Assembly: GCA_013002625.1 (NCBI GenBank)
Contig: JABDJE010000183.1
Location: 1 to 14,418, forward strand
Direction of reading: 5' to 3'
Source of the DNA: Saprospiraceae bacterium
GTDB taxonomy: Bacteria; Bacteroidota; Bacteroidia; Chitinophagales; Saprospiraceae
DNA length: 14,418 nt
Positions 7,204 to 13,654 of the stretch are shown in pieces. The notes under the pieces were generated by a model that did not search any database, was not told the origin of the DNA, and saw only the letters and a program-made list of their open reading frames with translations. Numbering within the stretch: the first letter of the stretch is position 1; each line of letters opens with the position of its first letter. Both the position numbers and the translations under genes were made by a program.

Positions 7204-7541
7204 TTAAAGATTAGTAAATACACAATATTTAAAAATGCAACGAAAAAGAACAAAGGTATCCAAAAATGTTTATCGAAGGTTTTTTCGGGCTCTATATCCC
7301 AATTAACGGGTTGAGGTGTAACACTGTATTCATAATCACCTTGTTTTTCTTTGATTTCTAGTTCTAGCAATTGATGTTCAATCAGGAAACCATATTTCCT
7401 GCTTTCTTTTTGATCAAACTTGATCCAGAGTATGGCATTATTGATAATCAGCATCAGATGACCTGATTCTTCTCCATGGTACATGTCTATTCTATAGGGG
7501 AAGCCGGTGAGTGAAAAATATGTCCAATTCATTTGTGCCAT
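7200..7541 (-). CDS. Small tail-anchored membrane protein, unknown
   Basis: A 113-residue protein I do not recognise. Residues 1-90 are polar with likely beta strands (for example FPYRIDMYHG and GHLMLIINNAILWIKF), and residues 92-112 are one strongly hydrophobic segment at the very C-terminus (HFWIPLFFFVAFLNIVYLLI). There is no signal peptide, so a tail-anchored topology with the N-terminal part in the cytoplasm is likely. It is the first gene of the operon with scpB and the DUF2480 gene; its TGA stop overlaps the TTG start of scpB. The start could be the ATG at 7541 or the ATG at 7532 three codons later; the sequence does not decide. Operon structure and good coding character make it a real gene. 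Confidence 0.72.
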   Translation of the reverse strand: MAQMNWTYFSLTGFPYRIDMYHGEESGHLMLIINNAILWIKFDQKESRKYGFLIEHQLLELEIKEKQGDYEYSVTPQPVNWDIEPEKTFDKHFWIPLFFFVAFLNIVYLLIFN

Positions 7542-7637
7542 GATGAAAAGTTAAGTCATTTTGCTTTAAGAAGTTGTGGCCTTTATAGATAATTAACTCC
7601 ATATTTATAATTTCATTTCCTAACAGACCTATTATTT

Positions 7638-7976
7638 ATGACTGCAGAAGAACGTACTGTACTAAAAAGTAAGATTCAAGACATGATCGTGAAGTATGAG
7701 GCGGATATTAAGGAGACGGAAGCGATGACCCAACCCATCAGTCCCGAAAATTCGATAGGTCGCGTAAGCCGTATGGACGCCATTAATAACAAAAGTGTTA
7801 TGGAAGCTTCCTTGCGCAATAAGATATCTAAGCGTAATAAACTTAAAATGGCTTTAACCAAAATCGACAATCCTAATTTTGGCAACTGTGCGTCTTGTGG
7901 CAAAAGTATTAATCCGGCCAGGTTAATGTATATGCCGGAAAGCACGAAGTGTATTAATTGTGCCGATCGATTTTGA
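7638..7976 (+). CDS. Small TraR/DksA family C4 zinc-finger protein
   Basis: A 112-residue member of the DksA/TraR family, whose members enter the secondary channel of RNA polymerase and adjust transcription. The N-terminal 75 residues are predicted to form a helical hairpin. The stretch IGRVSRMDAIN (40-50), with acidic Asp47 followed by Ala, sits where the coiled-coil tip of DksA carries its DxxDxA motif. The C-terminal C4 zinc finger is complete: Cys84-x2-Cys87 and Cys105-x2-Cys108, within FGNCASCGKSI and ESTKCINCAD. It is shorter than full-length DksA (about 150 residues) and resembles TraR-size proteins. It stands alone on its strand. Its last 23 bases overlap the 3' end of hemA in the opposite direction. 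Effect on transcription is inferred from the family. Confidence 0.88.
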   Translation: MTAEERTVLKSKIQDMIVKYEADIKETEAMTQPISPENSIGRVSRMDAINNKSVMEASLRNKISKRNKLKMALTKIDNPNFGNCASCGKSINPARLMYMPESTKCINCADRF

Positions 7977-9204
7977 CCCCTTCTCTTGAAATACGCATTG
8001 GAACTGAGACACATTTCTTTTCCATATAATCCATCATCTCCATTAATAAAGCTTTGGATGATTCATCCAATTGATCTATTCTGCTTCGGTAGACGGATTC
8101 AACTGCTCTTGTCTTTATGTTGTTAATTTCTGCAGGGATGTGTGCCAGTGTCCGTTCCATATTTCTTTGGTGGAACAAGGCGATAAAGCTTGAGATATTC
8201 CTCTGAATTATAGGTCTTGCCTTGTCAAGTTCTTTTTTGCGAAACTTGAGGTTTTCTTCAGATTTATGTCGTAGACGCTCTATATCCACATAGTCTACAT
8301 TAAATTGTTCAATCAGGTCTTCTGATACATTTCGTGGAACGGCTAGATCGATAATCAGTTTTCTTTCTTTGTCCTGTCCGATCATCTGCTTGTACATTTC
8401 AAAGTCAATGATCACCTTGTTGGCTGCTGTACAAATAAAAATGACATCGAAATCTGCATTGACCTGTGAAAGCTCACTGATATGATAAGCTTTTGCATTT
8501 AAAAAAGAGGAGAGTTCTTTAGCATTATCAAGACTTCGATTATAAATGGCTGTATGTGCGTAATTATATTTTTTTAGAAACTTAGCAACAAGGCTGTTTG
8601 TTTCGCCGCTGCCCACCAAAAGTATACGCGATGAATCGGGTAATTTTCTTTCCTTGAGGGCTTGAATAGCGAGTGAAACAATGGAGAGCGCTTTTTCACC
8701 GATCGCTGTTGAGTGATAGACCTCTTTGGCAGTTTTCACTGCTGCTTTTTCGAGAAGTCGAAGGTAGTCTTTGGCATGGCCCTCTTCTTTTGCAAAATCA
8801 TAGGCAGACCTGAATTGTCTGAAAATTTCTCTTTCACCGACTATCAGTGAATCCATTGATGAAGCCAGTTCAAAAACATGATTAATTGCAGATTCTCCTG
8901 AATAGCACGTTACGTACTTGGCAATGCTGTCCAATATTTCGTTATCGAGCTCAGGATTTATAAAATGAAAAAACCGCTTTAGAAACGCATTGTCTACCAA
9001 TTCTTCTGTGTAGATGATATAACTGACGCGGTTACATGTCTCGAGGTAAATACATTCTTCAACATTGAATAAGAGCTTCAATTTATCAATGGCAGAAGAG
9101 AGTTCTTCATTGCCAGATCGCTGCACGTAGAAGTTAGCGATTTCATTCAACTGAAGATTATGGTGGGTTACCGTAATGACCTTATAATGACTAATTAATC
9201 CCAT
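7954..9204 (-). CDS. hemA: Glutamyl-tRNA reductase
   Basis: This enzyme reduces glutamyl-tRNA(Glu) to glutamate-1-semialdehyde with NADPH, the first committed step of C5-pathway heme synthesis. The 416-residue product carries the catalytic Cys57 in YLETCNRV, the conserved His109 before FELASSMDSLIVGEREI, and a Rossmann NADPH site at LLVGSGETNSLVAKFL (195-210) followed by YNRS. DLAVPRNV (286-293) precedes the C-terminal dimerisation helices. The ATG at 9204 gives the normal N-terminus (MGLISHYKVITVTHHN). A perfect -7 element lies 8 bases upstream at 9212-9219. No other heme gene is in the window. The 3' end overlaps the convergent zinc-finger gene by 23 bp, so the two mature transcripts would be complementary there. 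Confidence 0.96.
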   Translation of the reverse strand: MGLISHYKVITVTHHNLQLNEIANFYVQRSGNEELSSAIDKLKLLFNVEECIYLETCNRVSYIIYTEELVDNAFLKRFFHFINPELDNEILDSIAKYVTCYSGESAINHVFELASSMDSLIVGEREIFRQFRSAYDFAKEEGHAKDYLRLLEKAAVKTAKEVYHSTAIGEKALSIVSLAIQALKERKLPDSSRILLVGSGETNSLVAKFLKKYNYAHTAIYNRSLDNAKELSSFLNAKAYHISELSQVNADFDVIFICTAANKVIIDFEMYKQMIGQDKERKLIIDLAVPRNVSEDLIEQFNVDYVDIERLRHKSEENLKFRKKELDKARPIIQRNISSFIALFHQRNMERTLAHIPAEINNIKTRAVESVYRSRIDQLDESSKALLMEMMDYMEKKCVSVPMRISREGVKIDRHN

Positions 9205-9211
9205 CTGTAAT

Positions 9212-9219
9212 CAAAAGTA
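9212..9219 (-). promoter_or_regulatory. -7 promoter element for hemA
   Basis: CAAAAGTA on the plus strand reads TACTTTTG on the minus strand, identical to the -7 element of the FTCD gene and a perfect TAnnTTTG match. It ends 7 bases before the hemA ATG, implying a nearly leaderless transcript. A matching -33 TTG at the usual distance was not found. Confidence 0.5.
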
Positions 9220-9282
9220 GAAAATGCCACAAGTTTAATTGTCATAGCATTGTAAAGCTTTAACCGGAAAAGCCCGTGATCG

Positions 9283-9300
9283 TTTGTTTATCTAAACAAA
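9283..9300. promoter_or_regulatory. 18-bp inverted repeat in the divergent hemA intergenic region
   Basis: TTTGTTTA (9283-9290) and TAAACAAA (9293-9300) are perfect inverted repeats separated by two bases. The heptamer TAAACAA recurs at 9338-9344 and 9385-9391, giving four copies in about 110 bp between hemA and the membrane-protein gene. This arrangement would suit an operator with accessory sites. In A+T-rich DNA, chance cannot be excluded. Confidence 0.4.
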
Positions 9301-9415
9301 ATTTCTTCTATTTGTTGGGCAAATCTTATCCCTCGTTTAAACAAGATCATTCAAGTCTATTACACTGTTGAAATAGTATTCTTATAAACAATTTGATATT
9401 TTAAGTTGACCCATT

Positions 9416-10393
9416 GTGTTAAGTTTTTTTCGTAGAAATCTATTTATTAACCTCATTTTCCTGCTGCTTTTTGTTGTGGTATTGCAGGTGTATTTTCTAT
9501 TCAAGTGGTCATCGCCTGAGGTTGTTTTCTCTATAGGCCTTGATATTACGCAGGGGCTCGGTGTTTTGTCCAACAATTTCATTCAAAGTTTTCTTACCAT
9601 CGCCTTGATTTTGGTTCAGGCAGTATTGGTGAGCAGGTTTGTGATCGACCATCGTATGAGCAGGGCGTTGAGTTATATACCAGGCGCCATCTTTATACTT
9701 TTCACCTGCTTCGCTCTGGAAGATTCAAATTTTGATGTAATACTTTTTGCCAATTTATTTTTCATCTTAAGTATTGGAAACCTTTACAATATTTACAAGA
9801 AATACAGACCCGTGACCCATATATTCAATGCGGGACTCTTCCTTTCAATCGCCGCTTTGATTTACTTTCCCTATATCATTTTCTTTTTCGTATTGATAAT
9901 GGGCCTGTTGAGTTTACGCAACACCAATGCCGTTGAAATGGCTCAATTAATAATTGGTTTCCTTGCCGGCTTTTTTCTTTGTGGTGTGGTCCTCTATGCG
10001 ACCGGACATTTTGATCAGTTGATGACGATGGTGAAATCAGAATCTGGTCTACCGGACTTTGATTTTTCAAATTCCATAAGCTACCTGAAGGTTATAATTT
10101 CTATTATTATAATTCTCGTTTTGGTTATGTACCAGACCGTTGTCAAGAAAAAGAAAAACTTTGATGCCATTAGAAAAATTGATCTCAACTACTGGATCTT
10201 GTTTTTTGCATTGATAAGTCTGGTCTTTTTGCCCCAGCCTGACAACAAGCATTTGATTTTATTATCTCTTCCTGTGGGAATACTTGGTGGGTTGGTATTT
10301 GAAAGAAAAGAAGGGGTCTTGGCTAAAGAGTTTGTCTTTGTACTCATGTTGGTTCTGTATTGTGCATTTGTATTTGATGTTATTCAAATATGA
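9416..10393 (+). CDS. Multi-pass membrane protein, DUF6427-like
   Basis: A 325-residue integral membrane protein with about nine or ten hydrophobic segments (near 8-29, 55-75, 88-101, 108-122, 138-151, 153-166, 176-195, 222-241, 259-272, 279-294 and 305-323). The start is a GTG at 9416; the next Met is at residue 81, so no ATG start would retain the first segments. The opening LSFFRRNLFINLIFLLLF, the length and the segment pattern resemble the DUF6427 family of Bacteroidota, of unknown function. I base this on general similarity, and it is uncertain. No transporter motif or catalytic residues were seen. It precedes purQ, but purQ has its own promoter 57 bp beyond the stop, so an operon is not required. 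Confidence 0.8.
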   Translation: MLSFFRRNLFINLIFLLLFVVVLQVYFLFKWSSPEVVFSIGLDITQGLGVLSNNFIQSFLTIALILVQAVLVSRFVIDHRMSRALSYIPGAIFILFTCFALEDSNFDVILFANLFFILSIGNLYNIYKKYRPVTHIFNAGLFLSIAALIYFPYIIFFFVLIMGLLSLRNTNAVEMAQLIIGFLAGFFLCGVVLYATGHFDQLMTMVKSESGLPDFDFSNSISYLKVIISIIIILVLVMYQTVVKKKKNFDAIRKIDLNYWILFFALISLVFLPQPDNKHLILLSLPVGILGGLVFERKEGVLAKEFVFVLMLVLYCAFVFDVIQI

Positions 10394-10429
10394 TGTAAAT
10401 CCTCAATAAAAAATCTTCTGAATATCAAG

Positions 10430-10457
10430 TTAGTACGTTAATTAGATACTACCTTTG
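10430..10457 (+). promoter_or_regulatory. Bacteroidota-type promoter for purQ
   Basis: TACCTTTG at 10450-10457 is a perfect TAnnTTTG -7 element 21 bases before the purQ ATG. The -33 position holds TTAG (10430-10433), a poor match to TTTG/TTG at a suitable spacing of about 17 bases. No purine riboswitch or PurR-like site could be recognised here. Confidence 0.6.
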
Positions 10458-10478
10458 CAACATTAATAAAACACAGAT

Positions 10479-11189
10479 ATGAAATTTGGTGTAGTAGTAT
10501 TTCCAGGGTCAAATTGTGACGATGACATGATCCACGTATTGGGGACTGTTATGGGTCAGGATGTGGTAAAGATATGGCACAAAGAGACAAGCCTGAATAC
10601 GTATGGTGAATTGGATTGTATCATTTTACCAGGAGGTTTTTCTTTTGGTGACTACCTTAGGTCAGGTGCCATTGCAAGGTTTAGTCCGATAATGGAAGAG
10701 GTTATTGCTTTTGCTAACAATGGAGGCTATGTGTGGGGAATCTGTAATGGGTTCCAGGTCTTGTGTGAGTCTGGTTTATTGCCAGGGGTGCTTATGCGCA
10801 ACCGCGATCAGAAATTCATTTGTAAGAACATACACCTTAAAACGGCAACGACCAATTCAGCCATTTCAAATCGCCTCAGCCAAGATCAGGCTTTAAAAAT
10901 TCCTATTGCGCATGCCGAAGGCCGCTATTTTGCGGACGATGCTACCCTTGCTGAGTTACATAACAACGATCAGATTCTTTTCTATTACTGCGATGCCAAC
11001 GGGCAGATCAACGATGAAGCCAACATAAACGGATCTCTGGAAAATATTGCAGGTATTACAAATAAGGCACGCAATGTTTTTGGTATGATGCCGCATCCTG
11101 AGCGTGCATCTGAAGATGTTTTGGGCAATACAGATGGCCGCGCCATGTTTGAATCCCTTATCGCGACTATGGTCGAGGCCCTGGTCTAA
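10479..11189 (+). CDS. purQ: Phosphoribosylformylglycinamidine synthase subunit I (glutaminase)
   Basis: PurQ supplies ammonia from glutamine for the fourth step of purine synthesis (FGAR to FGAM) and works with PurL and PurS. The 236-residue class I amidotransferase shows GVVVFPGSNCDDDM at the N-terminus, the oxyanion region LPGGFSFGDYLRSGAIAR (50-67), the nucleophile Cys89 in WGICNGFQ, and the His206/Glu208 pair in MMPHPERA. A separate PurQ means the host uses the three-part PurS/PurQ/PurL enzyme rather than the large fused PurL (known family logic). purS and purL are not in this window. The TAA stop (11187-11189) is immediately followed by the stop codon of the convergent lipoprotein gene. 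Confidence 0.96.
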   Translation: MKFGVVVFPGSNCDDDMIHVLGTVMGQDVVKIWHKETSLNTYGELDCIILPGGFSFGDYLRSGAIARFSPIMEEVIAFANNGGYVWGICNGFQVLCESGLLPGVLMRNRDQKFICKNIHLKTATTNSAISNRLSQDQALKIPIAHAEGRYFADDATLAELHNNDQILFYYCDANGQINDEANINGSLENIAGITNKARNVFGMMPHPERASEDVLGNTDGRAMFESLIATMVEALV

Positions 11190-11573
11190 TTAATAGTGCA
11201 TCCCCACGAAATACATAGGCCCATTCCAGGGTGTGGCAATATCAATGAATCGCTCTTCCAGATAGGTGCCATCATCAATGATTATATGAACCTCAGATTG
11301 TGGGGGAAAGCTTTCAATACACGCATAACAACTGATCACCGCATCAACACACAGATCCCGATTTAATTCATCAATAAGGATTTCCAGATTCCTCAAATGT
11401 CCTATTGGGTCATAGCCATCATATATGGGTGGCAGGTCCCAAAGAATGTCGTCAACGTATTGTTTCACATACTGATTGTCATTGTGTACAACCGCCTCAC
11501 AGAAGTCTGAGTGATATTCAATTGCACAGGCTGAAACACTTGCACACAAAAGCAAAATGTAGATGTATTTCAT
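11190..11573 (-). CDS. Small putative lipoprotein with four further cysteines
   Basis: A 127-residue protein I cannot assign to a family. It begins MKYIYILLLCASVSAC, a short signal peptide ending in a lipobox (V-S-A-C, lipid-modified Cys16), so it is probably anchored in a membrane facing the periplasm or surface. The mature part has Cys25, Cys75, Cys82 and Cys85 (the last two in ISCYACIE), which could form two disulfides. It is otherwise acidic and contains DDGTYLEERFIDI near the end. The small size and cysteines recall secreted disulfide-stabilised domains, but no function can be given. Its stop codon abuts that of purQ with no intervening base. A 12-bp palindrome lies 8 bases upstream of the ATG. 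Confidence 0.72.
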   Translation of the reverse strand: MKYIYILLLCASVSACAIEYHSDFCEAVVHNDNQYVKQYVDDILWDLPPIYDGYDPIGHLRNLEILIDELNRDLCVDAVISCYACIESFPPQSEVHIIIDDGTYLEERFIDIATPWNGPMYFVGMHY

Positions 11574-11581
11574 GTAGGTTT

Positions 11582-11593
11582 TTATTGCAATAA
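11582..11593. promoter_or_regulatory. 12-bp perfect palindrome upstream of the lipoprotein gene
   Basis: TTATTGCAATAA is a perfect palindrome 8-20 bases upstream of the minus-strand ATG at 11573. It could be an operator overlapping the transcript leader. No -7 element was found close by, so its role is only suggested by position. Confidence 0.3.
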
Positions 11594-11639
11594 CGGGCAG
11601 AAAGATGTTAAAGTCACCTACGGCTTTGTTAAAGAAATC

Positions 11640-12926
11640 TTAGAGGTCTTTTTGTTTGAAATGCCGGTGAATCAAACTACTCATGATAATCGATAGTATG
11701 CAATAGGCTGTAAAAAAGATAATACCCGGAGAGAGGGAAGAGTAGTTGACGGTGTTGAGATTCGCGGTGGCACCCGCATCAACAATTTGCGAATTAAGCA
11801 AACCATACATCCCGATATAGGACATGAAAATGGCGACCACGAAGACATCTGCCATACTCCATTTACCCATGTAAAAAATAATCGTCTTGGTGATGGACAG
11901 GGTTCTCACTTTTTTCATGAATAGAGCCAGCAAGGACAAAACCATTTTACTGAATGGTAGGATAATACTGAACAACAGAATGAGATAACCGACGATTTTG
12001 ACATCGACAGCATGATTTTTAATAAGCGTCTCAGTTACTTGCAGGATGCTCTTGCTTTGATAAAACAAGACTTGTTCATCAAAATGAATTTGCGCATCGA
12101 GCAGCGTAATATCGACAGCATTGAGTCGGGCATCCAATTCAATCATCGGCAGTGCCAGTCCCATAGCTAGGGCAATGATGCTTACGAAGTTTAGGATGAC
12201 CATTGAAGGCCTAAAGGGTAGAAATTTATAACCGAACAATAAAATGAGTAAGGCAAAGAGCAACAATCCAATGGCATATTGCATGGGTGTTTTGCGGGCC
12301 TCCTGCACCTCATTTATCTGCTTAAGAATTTCTGAATTGGTATCTACGAAATTGTCCTGGCCATATTTTTCAAAATAAGCCTGTCGCCGATCTCCAAGGT
12401 TTCTGGCAGTTTGGTCAATTAGTAGTTCTGATATTTCTTTACTGATGGCGCCTTTGATTTCAGGGCTTCGTTTTTTCAATTCAAGAATCAGTTGATCTGC
12501 AAGAGCGGGAATACGCGATTTGAAATCAATTTCCTTAAGTTGTTTTTCGATGCCGCCTTTAAACATATTTAGCAACACCTTACCGACATTGTTTTTGTCA
12601 TCACCCTTGTCGGTCATAAAGGATTCGATGAGTTTTCCTTCGACAAAGTATTCCTGATGAAGGTCTTCTAGATAGAGTACCATTTGTTCTCTGATGACAT
12701 CATAGCTGTCATCACTAATTTCAAAATCATCGATCTTAGATTCGACAAGGTCGTATATTTTTGACTTCCAGGCATCGATATTAAAAAGGCCGTATTTGAT
12801 TTCATTTATTTCGGCATAATCATATTTGAGTTTATTTTCTTTAATAGAATTTTGATAAACTTCATAACCGAAATAGACGGAGGCGCAAAGAATTAAGCCT
12901 AGAAAAACGTAAGTTAATGAACGCAT
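11640..12926 (-). CDS. PqiA-domain inner-membrane protein with large N-terminal insert
   Basis: A 428-residue membrane protein. Residues 4-20 form a first membrane segment (or uncleaved signal). Residues 25-213 are polar and helical, rich in Lys, Glu and Asp, and probably extracytoplasmic. Residues 216-420 hold about five more hydrophobic segments (near 216-232, 243-262, 308-336, 350-374, 400-418). The part from about 308 matches the paraquat-inducible protein A family: ILPFSKMVLSLLALF, then GKWSMADVFVVAIFMSYIG (354-372), whose W-S-M-x-D-V-F is the family hallmark. PqiA proteins of enterobacteria work with MCE-domain proteins (PqiB) in lipid transport between membranes. No MCE protein is visible here, so that role is not shown. 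The usual zinc-ribbon cysteines of long PqiA are absent, and the helical insert takes the N-terminal place. It lies on the same strand between two unrelated genes. Confidence 0.85.
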   Translation of the reverse strand: MRSLTYVFLGLILCASVYFGYEVYQNSIKENKLKYDYAEINEIKYGLFNIDAWKSKIYDLVESKIDDFEISDDSYDVIREQMVLYLEDLHQEYFVEGKLIESFMTDKGDDKNNVGKVLLNMFKGGIEKQLKEIDFKSRIPALADQLILELKKRSPEIKGAISKEISELLIDQTARNLGDRRQAYFEKYGQDNFVDTNSEILKQINEVQEARKTPMQYAIGLLLFALLILLFGYKFLPFRPSMVILNFVSIIALAMGLALPMIELDARLNAVDITLLDAQIHFDEQVLFYQSKSILQVTETLIKNHAVDVKIVGYLILLFSIILPFSKMVLSLLALFMKKVRTLSITKTIIFYMGKWSMADVFVVAIFMSYIGMYGLLNSQIVDAGATANLNTVNYSSLSPGIIFFTAYCILSIIMSSLIHRHFKQKDL

Positions 12927-12951
12927 ATTGACGAATTGCTATAGAGTTGAT

Positions 12952-12982
12952 ACAATAATGATTGAAATTCAACACTTATTGT
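12952..12982. promoter_or_regulatory. 31-bp imperfect palindrome upstream of the PqiA-domain gene
   Basis: ACAATAATGATTGAA (12952-12966) and TTCAACACTTATTGT (12968-12982) are inverted repeats with 12 of 15 positions matching around a single central A. It ends 26 bases from the PqiA-domain start codon. It may be an operator or part of the leader; it could also be a 3' structure of the upstream lipoprotein gene, though no T run follows on the minus strand. Confidence 0.4.
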
Positions 12983-13036
12983 TACAAATAAATGTAATTA
13001 TTTCAATGATTTATCAATTCTTCTTTATGGGCTAAT

Positions 13037-13049
13037 AAAGTTTAACTTT
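13037..13049. repeat. 13-bp palindrome downstream of the lipoprotein gene
   Basis: AAAGTT and AACTTT are inverted around a single T, about 40 bases beyond the minus-strand stop at 13091. The stem is A+T-rich and lacks a proper T run, so it is at best a weak 3' structure. Confidence 0.2.
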
Positions 13050-13090
13050 TTGATGACCAAAAATATCCCAGACTTGAGGTTTATTCTCAA

Positions 13091-13654
13091 TCAGGTGATA
13101 TCACCATACTTTTTAGATCGGATTGTCCAACTTGAATCCTCTTGCTTTTGTAATAAATAACAAACGGATATACTGCTTTTTGAAGATCTTAGTACAGATG
13201 CAATTATCATTGCATGTTGTTGCGTATTATCATATCCTATAACACTGAAATGAACGTATTTTGATCCATTATAAACCTTATTAATTTTCGGAGGGAGATT
13301 AATGTAATTCAGTTCGATGTTGGAAGGGGTATTTTTAAAAGAGAAATCTTCTAATAAAATCGAATCCCTGCCATTCATGTTTAGGAATATTTCATCCATA
13401 GTGGTTATTTCAAACGAGCACATATCTACGCTTTCAAAATTGTTCGAGTACCACGATTTTGGCATAAGGATAGGATGAAAATTACATATAAATTTATCTT
13501 GGTTGTTTTCAAAAATATCAGTGAAAACTATATTTAGTATTGCCCTATCTGTTGAATCAAGAGTAGAGGACCTGTTGTGTATCGAGCATGATGAGATTGC
13601 AATCATGCTAAATACAAAACCCATTTTTAAGACTTTATAAGCAACTTGAATCAT
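13091..13654 (-). CDS. Putative lipoprotein of unknown function
   Basis: A 187-residue protein I do not recognise. The N-terminus has Lys7 and Lys10, a hydrophobic stretch, and the lipobox I-S-S-C with lipid-modified Cys23, so export and lipid anchoring are likely. Two starts are possible. The ATG at 13654 overlaps the upstream gene by 20 bases and gives a positively charged n-region. The ATG at 13624 lies 10 bases after the upstream stop but leaves no basic residue before the hydrophobic core. I keep the first. The mature chain contains SWYSNNFESVDMCSF and, near the end, YLLQKQEDSSWTIRSKKYGDI, a polar beta-rich pattern ending like small domains of the NTF2/DUF4878 type, but that is only an impression. 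It is probably co-transcribed with the preceding gene. Confidence 0.72.
   Translation of the reverse strand: MIQVAYKVLKMGFVFSMIAISSCSIHNRSSTLDSTDRAILNIVFTDIFENNQDKFICNFHPILMPKSWYSNNFESVDMCSFEITTMDEIFLNMNGRDSILLEDFSFKNTPSNIELNYINLPPKINKVYNGSKYVHFSVIGYDNTQQHAMIIASVLRSSKSSISVCYLLQKQEDSSWTIRSKKYGDIT

Noticed and set aside
9205..9415. A replication origin or riboswitch in the hemA divergent spacer
   Set aside because: No DnaA-box cluster (TTATCCACA type) and no recognisable riboswitch core were seen; only the repeats reported above.
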